Shown here: positions 38,723 to 48,018 of the stretch, piece by piece
How positions within the stretch are numbered: position 1 is the first letter of the stretch
Layout: each line of letters starts with the position of its first letter
NCBI RefSeq assembly: GCF_006376615.1
Contig: NZ_VEXQ01000005.1
Span: 124,001-188,000, forward strand
Reading direction: 5' to 3'
Source: Buttiauxella sp. B2
Lineage (GTDB): Bacteria > Pseudomonadota > Gammaproteobacteria > Enterobacterales > Enterobacteriaceae
DNA: 64,000 bases
Made by a program: the position numbers and the translations under genes
Notes under the pieces: generated by a model
Told to the model about the DNA's origin: nothing
Seen by the model: the letters and a program-made list of their open reading frames with translations, nothing else
The model's database searches: none

Positions 38723-38884
38723 TTAGTGCTTCCCGGTCACTGGAGAGGTTATCTCCCACTGCATCAAGTCTTCGAGCACCCTCAGACGTTGCGCCGCTGT
38801 CAGGCGGGCCAGCCATCCAGCAGAAACACTTTGTGTTGCGGCAAAATACTGTTGATAAAACTTAACAACTGGCGACCGTTTCAT
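38723..38884 (-). CDS. sgrT: SgrT, small peptide encoded within SgrS
   Basis: 53-residue peptide from the ATG at 38884, preceded by GGAGG. E. coli SgrT (43 residues) blocks the glucose PTS transporter PtsG. Shared features: KFYQQYFAAT near residues 8-17, then LTAAQRLRVLEDLMQWE (28-44), matching the E. coli FYQHYFTAT and LSVPQRLTMLEGLMQW. This copy has an N-terminal extension (MKRSPVV) and a longer tail. The stop codon falls 6 bp before the ERIC insertion, so the peptide is intact. Confidence 0.9.
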   Translation of the reverse strand: MKRSPVVKFYQQYFAATQSVSAGWLARLTAAQRLRVLEDLMQWEITSPVTGKH

Positions 38885-38971
38885 ATACACCTCCTCGCTT
38901 TCATCGTTGATAATTATTGGCGTAATATGAGGAAAGTTAAATTGATGAGTTTCTGTCGGGAGTTCCTCTTT

Positions 38972-39085
38972 TCTACCCTTTAGCCGCTAGCGGCAAGAGA
39001 GGGAGTCCTCGAAGCTTACTTGAGTAAGTAACTGGGGTGAGTAAGTGCAGCCTACACCCCCGCAACTTGAAGGATGAAGGGTATA
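38972..39085. repeat. ERIC element ending at the sgrR start codon
   Basis: A partly decayed left arm (CTACCCTTTAGCCGCTAGC) is followed by a good core (GGGAGTCCTCGAAGCTTACT, AGTAAGTAACTGGGGTGAG) and right end GAAGGATGAAGGGTATA. The terminal A is the first base of the sgrR ATG. Confidence 0.85.
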
Positions 39086-40743
39086 TGTCGAGTGGTCGTC
39101 TGCAACAACAGTTCATCCGCCTGTGGCAATCCTATGAAGGCAAGCCGCAAGAAACGACGTTAAATGAATTGGCCGAACTGCTGAATTGTTCCCGCCGCCA
39201 TATGCGTACGTTACTCAGTGCAATGCAGGATAATGGCTGGCTAAGCTGGAAAGCTGAGGCCGGGCGTGGCAAGCGATCAAAGCTTGAATTTCTGTACACG
39301 GGCCTTGCGCTTCAGCAACAGCGAGCAGAGGATCTTCTCGAACAGGATCGTATTGATCAGCTGGTGCAGATCGTTGGAGATAAAGCCGCGGTGCGCCAGA
39401 TGCTAATTTCCCACCTCGGGCGCAGCTTCCGCCAGGGGCGGCATATTCTGCGCGTGCTTTACTATCGCCCACTGCTAAATCTTCTACCTGGGTCAGCATT
39501 ACGCCGTTCAGAAACCCATATTGCCCGCCAAATTTTCAGCGGGCTAATCCGTATAAATGAGGAAAATGGGGAACTGGAAGCGGATATAGCGCATCACTGG
39601 CAACAAATTTCCCCATTACATTGGCGTTTTTATCTTCGCCCAGGCATTCATTTTCATCATGGCCGCGAGCTGGATATGCTGGATGTGATGACATCATTGC
39701 AGCGTATTAATACGCTGCCGCTTTACTCGCACATCACGCAAATCACTTCGCCCACCGCCTGGACTCTGGATATCACCCTTTCACAACCAGACAAATGGCT
39801 TCCCTGGCTGCTTGGCTCCGTTAACGCGATGATTTTGCCACGTGAGTGGCAGACATTGAGCCATTTTGCCCGGCAGCCAGTGGGATCCGGCCCGTATTCT
39901 GTGGTGCGAAATAACAATAACCAGCTGAAGATTCAGGCTTACGACGATTACTTTGGTTATCGCGCACTGATAGATGAGGTGAATTTCTGGGTGCTGCCGG
40001 AAATTGGCGAGGAAGTCAGTTGCGCCGTGCAACTGTCCGGTATGCCAGACAGCGAAAAAGCCGTCGAAAGCCGCCTTGAAGAAGGGTGTTACTACATTTT
40101 ATTTGATTGCCGTTCAAAATCTGGAGGCAACGGTGAAGTGCGTCGCTGGCTCAGCCATGTTCTGGCACCTATTCATCTACTTTATAGTACGGGTGAACAA
40201 AACCAGCACTACTGGTTCCCGGCTTACGGTTTACTGCCACGCTGGCACCACACACGCCCACAGTCAGCGCTTGAGAAACCTGCCGGGCTTGAATCCGTGA
40301 CGCTGACGTTTTATCGCGATCATGTAGAACACCGGGTTATCAGTAAAGTCATGGAGAAGCTGCTGTCTCGCCATGGCATTAAACTTATCGTGCAGGAAGT
40401 CAGTTATGAGGAGTGGCATCAAGGTGATGCTGAGAGCGATATTTGGCTCAACAGCGCGAACTTCACCCTGCCGCTGGAGTTTTCACTCTATTCTCATCTT
40501 TATGAAGTGCCACTGATTCAAAAGTGTATTGCGATTGACTGGGAAACAGATACCCGTAAATGGCATAACGGAGAACTTTCTCTGCCCGAGTGGTGCCAGA
40601 AACGCGTTGAAAACAATGAAATTTTACCGTTAATCCACCACTGGCTGCGCATTGAAGGGCAGCGCAGTATGCGTGGCGTGAGAATGAACACATTGGGATG
40701 GTTCGACTTTAAATCCGCCTGGTTTGCGCCACCTGAACCGTAA
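39085..40743 (+). CDS. sgrR: SgrR, transcriptional activator of sgrS
   Basis: Activates sgrS when sugar phosphates accumulate. The ATG at 39085 ([15 protein letters not shown]) gives 552 residues (E. coli 551). An N-terminal winged-helix DNA-binding domain (to ~115; [17 protein letters not shown]) is followed by a solute-binding-protein-like domain. The frame is open back to 39037, but that part is ERIC sequence. The likely ribosome site AAGGA (39070-39074) lies inside the ERIC right end. Divergent from sgrS, convergent arrangement as in E. coli. Confidence 0.95.
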   Translation: MSSGRLQQQFIRLWQSYEGKPQETTLNELAELLNCSRRHMRTLLSAMQDNGWLSWKAEAGRGKRSKLEFLYTGLALQQQRAEDLLEQDRIDQLVQIVGDKAAVRQMLISHLGRSFRQGRHILRVLYYRPLLNLLPGSALRRSETHIARQIFSGLIRINEENGELEADIAHHWQQISPLHWRFYLRPGIHFHHGRELDMLDVMTSLQRINTLPLYSHITQITSPTAWTLDITLSQPDKWLPWLLGSVNAMILPREWQTLSHFARQPVGSGPYSVVRNNNNQLKIQAYDDYFGYRALIDEVNFWVLPEIGEEVSCAVQLSGMPDSEKAVESRLEEGCYYILFDCRSKSGGNGEVRRWLSHVLAPIHLLYSTGEQNQHYWFPAYGLLPRWHHTRPQSALEKPAGLESVTLTFYRDHVEHRVISKVMEKLLSRHGIKLIVQEVSYEEWHQGDAESDIWLNSANFTLPLEFSLYSHLYEVPLIQKCIAIDWETDTRKWHNGELSLPEWCQKRVENNEILPLIHHWLRIEGQRSMRGVRMNTLGWFDFKSAWFAPPEP

Positions 40744-40782
40744 TCCTTTCGAAATATTCACAAAGTCACTACAATGCACGCG

Positions 40783-40872
40783 TTCTCAACGGGGTGCTAA
40801 GACGAAAGTCTGGCTGAGATAATACCCGTCGAACCTGATCCGGATAACGCCGGCGAAGGGATTTGGGGCTCA
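40783..40872 (+). promoter_or_regulatory. TPP riboswitch (THI box) of thiBPQ
   Basis: The THI-box core is plain: ACGGGGTGCT (40790-40799), GGCTGAGATAATACCC (40812-40827), GAACCTGATCCGGATAACGC (40831-40850) and GGCGAAGGGA (40852-40861). It ends about 45 bp before the thiB start and would shut off thiamine import when thiamine pyrophosphate is high. Confidence 0.96.
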
Positions 40873-40915
40873 ATTCTCAAAGTCCTTTGCCACCCCTAAT
40901 CCCAAGAGGTGCAAA

Positions 40916-41899
40916 GTGTTCAAAAAATTCCTGCCGTTACTGGCGCTCATCGCAGCCCCTGTTTTCGCAAAACCCCTGCTGACTGTTTACACCTATGACT
41001 CCTTCTCCGCCGACTGGGGTCCAGGCCCTGCGGTGAAAAAATCCTTCGAAGCTGACTGCAATTGCGAACTGAAATTCGTCGCACTGGAAGATGGTGTTTC
41101 TTTGCTTAACCGTCTACGAATGGAAGGTAAAAATAGCAAGGCTGATGTCGTTCTGGGCCTGGATAACAACCTGCTGGAAGCAGCAGCGCAAACCAAGCTG
41201 TTTGCACCGAGCAATGTGGATACAAGCGCTCTGAAAATCCCTGGCGGCTGGAATAACAACACCTTCGTGCCATTCGATTACGGCTACTTCGCCTTTGTGT
41301 ACGACAAAAACAAACTGAAAAACCCACCAAAAAGCCTGAAAGAACTGGTTGAAAGCGACCAAAAATGGAAGGTGATTTATCAGGACCCACGCACCAGTAC
41401 GCCAGGTCTGGGCCTGCTGCTGTGGATGCAAAAAGTGTATGGCGATAAATCGCCAGAAGCGTGGCAGAAGCTGGCGAAGAAAACCGTCACTGTCACCAAA
41501 GGTTGGAGCGAAGCCTATGGCCTGTTCCTGAAAGGAGAAAGTGATTTAGTCATGAGCTACACCACCTCTCCGGCGTACCACATTATTGAAGAGAAGAAAG
41601 ATAACTACGCGGCGGCGAACTTCAGCGAAGGGCATTATTTGCAGATCGAAGTCGCGGGCCGTTTAGCCTCCAGCAAACAACCTGAACTTGCTGAAAAGTT
41701 CATGAAATTCATCACTTCGCCTGGTTTCCAGGACACAATCCCAACCGGTAACTGGATGTATCCGGTTACTGATGTGAAATTGCCTGAAGGTTTTAACGGC
41801 TTAGTCAAACCGCAGACGACGCTGGAATACAGCGCCCAAGACGTTTCTAAACAACGCGCAAACTGGATCAGCGAATGGCAACGCGCAGTCAGCCGCTAA
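40916..41899 (+). CDS. thiB: ThiB, periplasmic thiamine/TPP-binding protein
   Basis: Delivers thiamine and its phosphates to ThiPQ. 327 residues from a GTG at 40916, preceded by AGAGGTG. Signal peptide MFKKFLPLLALIAAPVFA, cleaved before KP (as in E. coli). The mature part begins LLTVYTYDSFSADWGPGP. The end overlaps thiP by 25 bp. Controlled by the upstream TPP riboswitch. Confidence 0.96.
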   Translation: MFKKFLPLLALIAAPVFAKPLLTVYTYDSFSADWGPGPAVKKSFEADCNCELKFVALEDGVSLLNRLRMEGKNSKADVVLGLDNNLLEAAAQTKLFAPSNVDTSALKIPGGWNNNTFVPFDYGYFAFVYDKNKLKNPPKSLKELVESDQKWKVIYQDPRTSTPGLGLLLWMQKVYGDKSPEAWQKLAKKTVTVTKGWSEAYGLFLKGESDLVMSYTTSPAYHIIEEKKDNYAAANFSEGHYLQIEVAGRLASSKQPELAEKFMKFITSPGFQDTIPTGNWMYPVTDVKLPEGFNGLVKPQTTLEYSAQDVSKQRANWISEWQRAVSR

Positions 41900-43485
41900 T
41901 CCCCGGCTGGCTGTTCCCAGGGCTATTTGCTTCCACACTCGTGGTGGTTGTAGCCCTGGCGGCTTTTATAGCGCTGTGGTTTAACGCACCGCAAACTGAT
42001 ATCAGCGCGTTGGTGCTGGATAGCTATTTGTGGCACGTGCTGCGTTTCTCTTTCTGGCAGGCGTTTCTCTCGGCCATCCTTTCAGTATTCCCGGCGATCT
42101 TTCTTGCCAGGGCACTTTACCGCCGCCGTTTTCCTGGCCGATTAGCGTTATTGCGTCTTTGCGCCATGACGTTGGTTTTACCGGTATTAGTAGCCGTATT
42201 CGGTATTCTTACGGTTTACGGGCGCGAAGGTTGGCTGGCCTCATTGTGTGCCAGACTGGGATTCGAGTGGGCATTCTCGCCGTACGGTTTAAAAGGCATT
42301 TTATTAGCACATGTCTTTTTCAACATGCCGATGGCGACACGTCTTCTACTCCAGGCGTTAGAAAACATCCCCAGCGAACAACGCCAGGTTGCCGCACAGC
42401 TTGGAATGCAGGGGTGGAATTTCTTCCGTTTTGTCGAGTGGCCATGGTTGCGCCGCCAGATCCTTCCGTCTGCCGCGCTGATTTTCATGCTCTGTTTCGC
42501 AAGCTTTGCCACCGTGCTTTCTTTAGGTGGCGGGCCGCAAGCAACCACCATCGAACTGGCTATTTTCCAGGCGCTAAGTTACGACTACGATCCCGCTCGT
42601 GCAGCATTGCTCGCTTTGGTGCAAATGGTTTGCTGTTTGGGTCTGGTACTAATGAGCCAACGCCTGAGCAAAGCGATTCCTGTTGGTATCAGCCAAATGC
42701 AAGGCTGGCGTGACCCGCAAGATAACTTGCGCCGCAAACTGTGCGACGGGCTGTTAATTTCACTCGCACTGTTGCTGTTATTACCCCCACTTCTGGCAGT
42801 GATCATTGATGGTATCAATAGTGGATTTAACACGGTGTTGTCGCAGCCGATTCTTTGGCAAGCACTGTTCACCTCATTAAGAATTGCCGTGGGTGCCGGA
42901 TTAATCTGCGTGGTCATCACGATGATGTTGTTGTGGAGCTCACGAGAATTGCGCCTGCGGAACCGTGCATTAGCCGGCCAAGCGCTGGAACTGAGCGGCA
43001 TGTTAATTCTGGCGATGCCAGGTATTGTGCTGGCGACCGGCTTTTTCCTGCTGCTCAACAACACCGTAGGCTTACCGCAATCGGCAGATGGCATTGTGAT
43101 TTTCACCAATGCGCTGATGGCTATCCCTTACGCGCTGAAAGTACTGGAAAACCCAATGCTGGATGTCGCAGAACGCTATAACAAACTGTGCCAGTCGCTG
43201 AATATTAGCGGCTTAAACCGACTGCGCTACATTGAATTGCGTGCCCTCAAACGCCCACTGGCGCAGGCGCTGGCTTTTGCCTGTGTGCTGTCGATTGGTG
43301 ATTTTGGCGTAGTGGCGCTGTTTGGTAATGATGATTTCCGCACACTACCGTTTTATCTCTATCAACAAATTGGTTCATATCGCAGCCAGGATGGGGCCGT
43401 AACCGCCTTGATCCTGCTGATACTATGCTTTGTTTTATTCACATTGATTGAAAAACTTCCGGGACGCCATGCTAACGCTGACTGA
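41875..43485 (+). CDS. thiP: ThiP, thiamine ABC transporter permease
   Basis: 536-residue inner-membrane permease with two fused permease halves (about twelve helices). Each half has an EAA-like cytoplasmic loop: [16 protein letters not shown] in the first and [20 protein letters not shown] in the second. It overlaps thiB and thiQ, so the three subunits are translationally linked. Confidence 0.95.
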   Translation: MATRSQPLIPGWLFPGLFASTLVVVVALAAFIALWFNAPQTDISALVLDSYLWHVLRFSFWQAFLSAILSVFPAIFLARALYRRRFPGRLALLRLCAMTLVLPVLVAVFGILTVYGREGWLASLCARLGFEWAFSPYGLKGILLAHVFFNMPMATRLLLQALENIPSEQRQVAAQLGMQGWNFFRFVEWPWLRRQILPSAALIFMLCFASFATVLSLGGGPQATTIELAIFQALSYDYDPARAALLALVQMVCCLGLVLMSQRLSKAIPVGISQMQGWRDPQDNLRRKLCDGLLISLALLLLLPPLLAVIIDGINSGFNTVLSQPILWQALFTSLRIAVGAGLICVVITMMLLWSSRELRLRNRALAGQALELSGMLILAMPGIVLATGFFLLLNNTVGLPQSADGIVIFTNALMAIPYALKVLENPMLDVAERYNKLCQSLNISGLNRLRYIELRALKRPLAQALAFACVLSIGDFGVVALFGNDDFRTLPFYLYQQIGSYRSQDGAVTALILLILCFVLFTLIEKLPGRHANAD

Positions 43486-44167
43486 TGTAACCTGGCTATA
43501 TCACCATTTGCCGATGCGTTTTTCGATAAAGATTAACGCCGGAGAACGCGTTGCGGTACTGGGACCGAGTGGGGCGGGGAAAAGTACGCTGCTCAGTTTG
43601 ATTGCCGGTTTTCTGGCACCCGCCAGCGGGCGGATTATGCTGCATGGCGACGACCACACCCGTACCGCTCCGGCGCAGCGTCCGGTGTCGATGCTGTTCC
43701 AGGAGAACAATCTTTTCACGCATCTGACAGTGCGCCAGAACATTGGTTTGGGGCTCAATCCCGGGTTAAAACTCAATGCCGTGCAACAACAGCGCCTAAC
43801 AACGATTGCCAGCCAAATGGCGATTAGCGATTTACTCGACAGACTGCCATCGCAACTTTCCGGCGGCCAGCGCCAGCGTGTCGCCCTCGCCCGCTGCCTG
43901 GTGCGCGAACAACCTATTTTACTGCTGGATGAACCGTTCTCGGCGCTGGATCCGGCGCTGCGCCAGGAAATGCTCCAGTTGCTTGATGACCTGTGCCGCC
44001 TGCAACAGCTGACGCTGTTGATGGTTTCACACAGTATTGAGGATGCGGCGCGAATTGCGCAAAAATGCCTGGTGGTGGTCGACGGCCGTATCGCCTGGGA
44101 TGGTGACACGGCCACGTTATTGAGTGGAGAAGCCAGCGCCTCTGCACTGTTAGGTATCAGCCGTTAA
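43469..44167 (+). CDS. thiQ: ThiQ, thiamine ABC transporter ATPase
   Basis: 232 residues from the ATG at 43469, which overlaps thiP by 17 bp. Walker [10 protein letters not shown] near 32-40, Q-loop MLFQENNLF, signature [13 protein letters not shown], Walker [14 protein letters not shown] and switch SHSIEDA are all canonical. Its TAA shares bases with the yabI stop codon on the other strand. Confidence 0.95.
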   Translation: MLTLTDVTWLYHHLPMRFSIKINAGERVAVLGPSGAGKSTLLSLIAGFLAPASGRIMLHGDDHTRTAPAQRPVSMLFQENNLFTHLTVRQNIGLGLNPGLKLNAVQQQRLTTIASQMAISDLLDRLPSQLSGGQRQRVALARCLVREQPILLLDEPFSALDPALRQEMLQLLDDLCRLQQLTLLMVSHSIEDAARIAQKCLVVVDGRIAWDGDTATLLSGEASASALLGISR

Positions 44168-44937
44168 GCGTGGCTGGTGAGCACTTTCCAAAGAATGCTG
44201 CGATAAATCGGCATTAACGGGTGCATTTGAATCGCAACAAAACTGCCCACTGCCAGCACAGCCATTAATGGCGCTAACCAATGCAACCGCGCACGTGGTA
44301 AGTACTGAGTTAAGCGGTCGGTGCTTGCTTTGCCGCTACGCCACCAGCGCCAGCAAAGCCACGCCGCCAGCCAGATAGCCAAAGCCACCAGCAGCAAAAG
44401 CCATTTAAAGCTGCTGCTTTGCATATCCGCAGGAATATCAATCGCCGCCCCCGCCAGAATCCCCGGTAAGAAATAGATAGGAGGCCAAAAGATACAGCCG
44501 ATAATATTCGGGATGATAAATTTAGAAACGGGGAGATCTAACATGCCTGCGACCATGGGTACCAGCGGGCGCGTCGGGCCAACAAAGCGGCCAACCAAAA
44601 TGGTAAACATGCTGTGCTGGTGTAACGCATGCTCGGTTTTATCCAGCAGCGCTTTGTTCTTTTTCATAAACGACCAGCGATGCAATGGCCCTTTAAAGCG
44701 TCCCCCAAGCCAGAACGAAATCCAGTCGCCCAGCAAACAACCGATAATCCCCGCAGCCCAGGCGTGATAAAACCCCACCTGGCCGCCGCCAATCAGCGCA
44801 CCAAGCCCCGCCATCATGACTGTGCCAGGAAGAATCAGCCCGACCAGCGCCAGTGATTCCAGAAAGGCCACCAGCATCACCGCAAAGAGCGAGTACGCCA
44901 CTGACTGAGTAATAAAGTGTTCCAGCAAAGCTTCCAT
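44164..44937 (-). CDS. yabI: YabI, DedA-family membrane protein
   Basis: 257-residue inner-membrane protein of the DedA superfamily, which is tied to proton-motive force and lipid carrier recycling. Family features: [17 protein letters not shown] near 36, [12 protein letters not shown] with the acidic membrane residue, and [16 protein letters not shown] with conserved arginines. The substrate of YabI itself is unknown. Convergent with thiQ, stop codons overlapping. Confidence 0.93.
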   Translation of the reverse strand: MEALLEHFITQSVAYSLFAVMLVAFLESLALVGLILPGTVMMAGLGALIGGGQVGFYHAWAAGIIGCLLGDWISFWLGGRFKGPLHRWSFMKKNKALLDKTEHALHQHSMFTILVGRFVGPTRPLVPMVAGMLDLPVSKFIIPNIIGCIFWPPIYFLPGILAGAAIDIPADMQSSSFKWLLLLVALAIWLAAWLCWRWWRSGKASTDRLTQYLPRARLHWLAPLMAVLAVGSFVAIQMHPLMPIYRSILWKVLTSHA

Positions 44938-45018
44938 AAAGCATCCGTCGAGAAACGAGTGGGCGATTCTCCTGAGTGAGTATCAAGCCGTCAAGACATC
45001 ATTTGTATGAATCAATTA

Positions 45019-45146
45019 TAGATACTTAAGTCATTCTAGCTGTATCGCGGCGGCAAGAGAGCGAGTCCCGATGCGCTTACTAAAGCAAGTGATTCGGGTG
45101 AGCAAACGTAGCCAGCAAAGAAACTGCTTGAAGTACGAAGGGTATA
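45019..45146. repeat. ERIC element between yabI and araC
   Basis: Diverged ERIC of about 128 bp: TATAGATACTTAAGTCATTC on the left, GCGGCAAGAGAGCGAGTCCC and AAAGCAAGTGATTCGGGTGA in the core, and TTGAAGTACGAAGGGTATA on the right. Core changes are paired (GTCCCGATG with GATTCGGGT), so the hairpin is kept. It ends one base before the araC stop codon. Confidence 0.85.
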
Positions 45147-45147
45147 G

Positions 45148-45996
45148 TTATTCACAACCCGCACGAAACTCACTCGGGCTGGCGCCTGTACACTTCTTAA
45201 ATACGCGCGAGAAATAGAGCTGATCTTCAAAACCGACATTGCGACCTACGCTTGCAATTGGCATGCGGGTGGTGCTCAGCAACAGTTTTGCCTGAAGAAT
45301 ACGCTGATCCTCACGCCAGCTTAAAACGCTGACTCCAAGCTGCTGACGGAACAGATGTGACAACCGCGAAGGCGATAAACAAACATGCTGCGCGACGCTG
45401 GCAATATCAAAATGGTTGTCAGCCAGATGGTCGCTAATGTACTGACAGGCATCGCGGACACGGTTATCGAGCGGTGGATTAAGCGAGGCACTTAATACCT
45501 CCATTCGCCGCAACAGCAACTGCTCTAATAGGTTAATCGCCAGCAATTCTGCATAACGCCCTTCCGCCTGCCCGGCTTCAATAATTTGGCCAAACAGCTG
45601 GGAAAAACTTTGCTGATGAGCGTCATCCGGGCGGAAAAATCCGGTGTGAGCGAAGATAGGATCCCAGTTTAACCATTCCTGCCAATATGCCCGTGGGCGG
45701 AAGTATACCCACTGGTGATACCACTCTTTGCTGTCTGGAGCACGGCCATAGTGATGCACTTCCCCCGGAGGAAACAGCAATATATCGCCCGGGCGACAGA
45801 CGTAATTTTTCCCCTGGTTATTGATAACGCCTTCACCACGAACCGTTAAATTCAGAATGTAACCTTTCATCCCTAAAGGACGGTCGATGAAAAAATCCAG
45901 CGGCCCTTCGGCTTCAATTGGCGTTAGCCCCGCAACTAAATGGGCATTAAAAGAGTAACCCGGTAACAGGGGATCATTTTGCATTTCAGGCATCAT
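45148..45996 (-). CDS. araC: AraC, arabinose-responsive regulator
   Basis: Dual activator/repressor of araBAD. The N-terminal arabinose-binding cupin ([15 protein letters not shown], then [18 protein letters not shown]) is followed by a C-terminal pair of AraC helix-turn-helices ([20 protein letters not shown] and [19 protein letters not shown]). Two ATGs, 45996 and 45993, are possible. It ends at FRAGCE, lacking the 11-residue tail of E. coli K-12 AraC; I recall a similar short form in other enterics. Divergent from araB. Confidence 0.94.
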   Translation of the reverse strand: MMPEMQNDPLLPGYSFNAHLVAGLTPIEAEGPLDFFIDRPLGMKGYILNLTVRGEGVINNQGKNYVCRPGDILLFPPGEVHHYGRAPDSKEWYHQWVYFRPRAYWQEWLNWDPIFAHTGFFRPDDAHQQSFSQLFGQIIEAGQAEGRYAELLAINLLEQLLLRRMEVLSASLNPPLDNRVRDACQYISDHLADNHFDIASVAQHVCLSPSRLSHLFRQQLGVSVLSWREDQRILQAKLLLSTTRMPIASVGRNVGFEDQLYFSRVFKKCTGASPSEFRAGCE

Positions 45997-46215
45997 CAAG
46001 CTCGCTATTCAATTGGGATAACAGGAACAATTTGTCCATATCCATGTCACTCATCACCAGAGCCGTACTGTCGAAACAACAAACAGCCCGATTTTCATCA
46101 TAAAGCCGCAATTTACCTGAACCTATGCTTTTTATCTGGCAAGCGAAGGGATTTCTGAAGATAACCAAAGTGTTTATAAAAGTAGCAGAAATGTCCACAT
46201 CGATTATTTGCGGAG

Positions 46216-46299
46216 CGTCACACTTCTCAACGGAACAGCACATTTCTCCATAACTACAGCGAATACGACCTGACGGTTTTTCTGCATAAAAACTAATGT
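46216..46299 (+). promoter_or_regulatory. araBAD promoter with araI1/araI2
   Basis: AGCACATTTCTCCATAA (46237-46253) and AGCGAATACGACCTGACG (46258-46275) align with E. coli araI1 and araI2 in the same order and spacing. CTGACG (46270-46275) is the -35, and TAATGT (46294-46299) the -10 after an 18-bp spacer, as in E. coli. The remaining 45997-46215 should hold araO1 and a CRP site; I see TCACA at 46218-46222 as a half-site. Confidence 0.8.
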
Positions 46300-46334
46300 C
46301 ATTTCTATAGATAACCAGGTCAGGGAGTAAAACA

Positions 46335-48008
46335 ATGTCGATAGCACTGGGGCTCGATTTTGGTAGTGATTCCGTCCGCGCTTTAGCCGTAGATTGTGAA
46401 AACGGTACAGAGCTTGCGACAAGTGTTGAGTGGTATCCGCGCTGGCAGGAAGGACAATACTGCGATGCCGCCAACAATCAGTTTCGCCACCATCCTCGGG
46501 ACTACATTGAATCCATGGAACGGGCGGTAAAAACTGTTCTCGCCGAACTTACCGCCGAGCAACGCGCTCGTGTTTGTGGCATCGGTGTAGACAGCACTGG
46601 CTCAACACCCGCTCCCATTGATGCCAAAGGTAATGTGCTGGCTCTAAAACCTGAGTTTGCCGACAACCCCAATGCCATGTTTGTGTTGTGGAAAGACCAT
46701 ACCGCGGTTGAAGAAGCCGAAGCGATCACTCGCTTGTGCCATCAGCCAGGAAAAAATGACTATTCCCGCTACATTGGTGGCATTTATTCCAGTGAATGGT
46801 TCTGGGCGAAAATTCTGCACGTCACTCGCGCCGACCAAAAAGTGGCACAGGCCGCAGTATCGTGGATTGAACTGTGCGACTGGGTTCCTGCACTGCTTTC
46901 CGGCACCACTCACCCACAAGATATTCGCCGTGGACGCTGTAGCGCCGGGCACAAATCGTTGTGGCATGAAAACTGGGGCGGTCTGCCTCCGGCCAGCTTC
47001 TTTGATGAATTAGATCCGGTCATTAACCAGAGCCTGCCTTACCCAATGTTCAGTGAAACATGGACTGCCGATATTCCGGTGGGAAATCTTTCTGCTGAAT
47101 GGTCTGAACGCCTTGGCCTACCACAAAGCGTGGTGATTTCCGGCGGCGCGTTTGACTGCCATATGGGTGCTGTTGGAGCTGGCGCACAACCGAACACGCT
47201 GGTGAAAGTCATCGGCACATCAACCTGCGACATTCTCATCGCTGACAAACCGACCGTGGGCGACCGCGCAGTAAAAGGCATTTGTGGGCAGGTCGACGGC
47301 AGCGTGGTTCCTGATTTTATCGGCCTTGAAGCCGGGCAATCTGCTTTTGGCGATATGTACGCCTGGTTTGGCCGTGTACTTAGTTGGCCGCTGGAACAAC
47401 TGGCGCAACAGCATCCAGAACTGCGCGAGCAAATTAATGCTAGTAAGAAACAACTCCTTCCGGCACTCACTGAAGCCTGGGCAAAGAACCCCTCCCTTGA
47501 GCATCTACCTGTCGTGCTTGATTGGTTTAATGGCCGTCGCACACCGAATGCCAACCAACGGCTGAAAGGTGTGATTACCGATTTAAACCTGGCAACCGAC
47601 GCACCAGCGCTTTTCGGTGGGCTGATTGCCGCCACCGCCTTTGGTGCCCGCGCGATTATGGAATGCTTTACGGAACAAGGTATTCCCGTCACCAACGTGA
47701 TGGCTTTGGGCGGTATTGCGCGTAAATCGCCAGTCATCATGCAGGTGTGCTGCGATGTATTAAATCGCCCATTGCAGATTGTCGCCTCAGACCAATGTTG
47801 CGCATTAGGTGCTGCCATTTTTGCCTCCGTTGCCGCAGGCAAGCATGAGGATATCGCCCAGGCACAGCTTGCAATGGCGAGCCAAATCGAAAACACCTTA
47901 CAACCGATTCCTCAAAGTGCTGAGCGCTTTGAGCAGCTTTATCAACGCTATCAGCAATGGGCTGTCAGCGCGGAACAACACTATCTCCCTTCAGCCCTGA
48001 GCCATTAA
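46335..48008 (+). CDS. araB: AraB, L-ribulokinase
   Basis: Phosphorylates L-ribulose to L-ribulose-5-phosphate. 557 residues. FGGY-kinase features: the phosphate-1 motif [15 protein letters not shown] at the start, [13 protein letters not shown] near 80, and [15 protein letters not shown] near 455. The ATG at 46335 follows AGGGAG. araA begins 10 bp after the stop. Confidence 0.96.
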   Translation: MSIALGLDFGSDSVRALAVDCENGTELATSVEWYPRWQEGQYCDAANNQFRHHPRDYIESMERAVKTVLAELTAEQRARVCGIGVDSTGSTPAPIDAKGNVLALKPEFADNPNAMFVLWKDHTAVEEAEAITRLCHQPGKNDYSRYIGGIYSSEWFWAKILHVTRADQKVAQAAVSWIELCDWVPALLSGTTHPQDIRRGRCSAGHKSLWHENWGGLPPASFFDELDPVINQSLPYPMFSETWTADIPVGNLSAEWSERLGLPQSVVISGGAFDCHMGAVGAGAQPNTLVKVIGTSTCDILIADKPTVGDRAVKGICGQVDGSVVPDFIGLEAGQSAFGDMYAWFGRVLSWPLEQLAQQHPELREQINASKKQLLPALTEAWAKNPSLEHLPVVLDWFNGRRTPNANQRLKGVITDLNLATDAPALFGGLIAATAFGARAIMECFTEQGIPVTNVMALGGIARKSPVIMQVCCDVLNRPLQIVASDQCCALGAAIFASVAAGKHEDIAQAQLAMASQIENTLQPIPQSAERFEQLYQRYQQWAVSAEQHYLPSALSH

Positions 48009-48018
48009 GGACAAGATA

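Larger units (their letters stand above)
38527..38905 (-). ncRNA. sgrS: SgrS, dual-function small RNA interrupted by an ERIC element
   Basis: The RNA responds to sugar-phosphate stress and base-pairs with ptsG mRNA through Hfq. The inferred 5' end is GATGAAAGCGAGGAGG at 38905, similar to E. coli SgrS (GATGAAGCAAGGGGG). The seed GTGTGACTGAGAATTGG reads down from 38585 and matches the E. coli seed except one base. A GGTGA/TCACC hairpin follows, then the terminator GCCAGCAG/CTGCTGGC (38533-38555) with six Ts. A 126-bp ERIC sits between sgrT and the seed, making a ~380-nt transcript; without it about 250 nt. The 5' end is inferred by similarity. Confidence 0.85.

Noticed and set aside
38669-38983. 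Plus-strand open frame of 104 codons antisense to sgrT
   Set aside because: Runs through ERIC sequence and opposite sgrS/sgrT; no ribosome site and no recognisable protein.
45148-45180. AraC looks truncated by the adjacent ERIC (11 residues shorter than E. coli K-12)
   Set aside because: All DNA-binding helices are present, and I recall AraC of similar length ending at FRAGCE in other enterics; the missing tail is not essential. The ERIC starts just beyond the stop.
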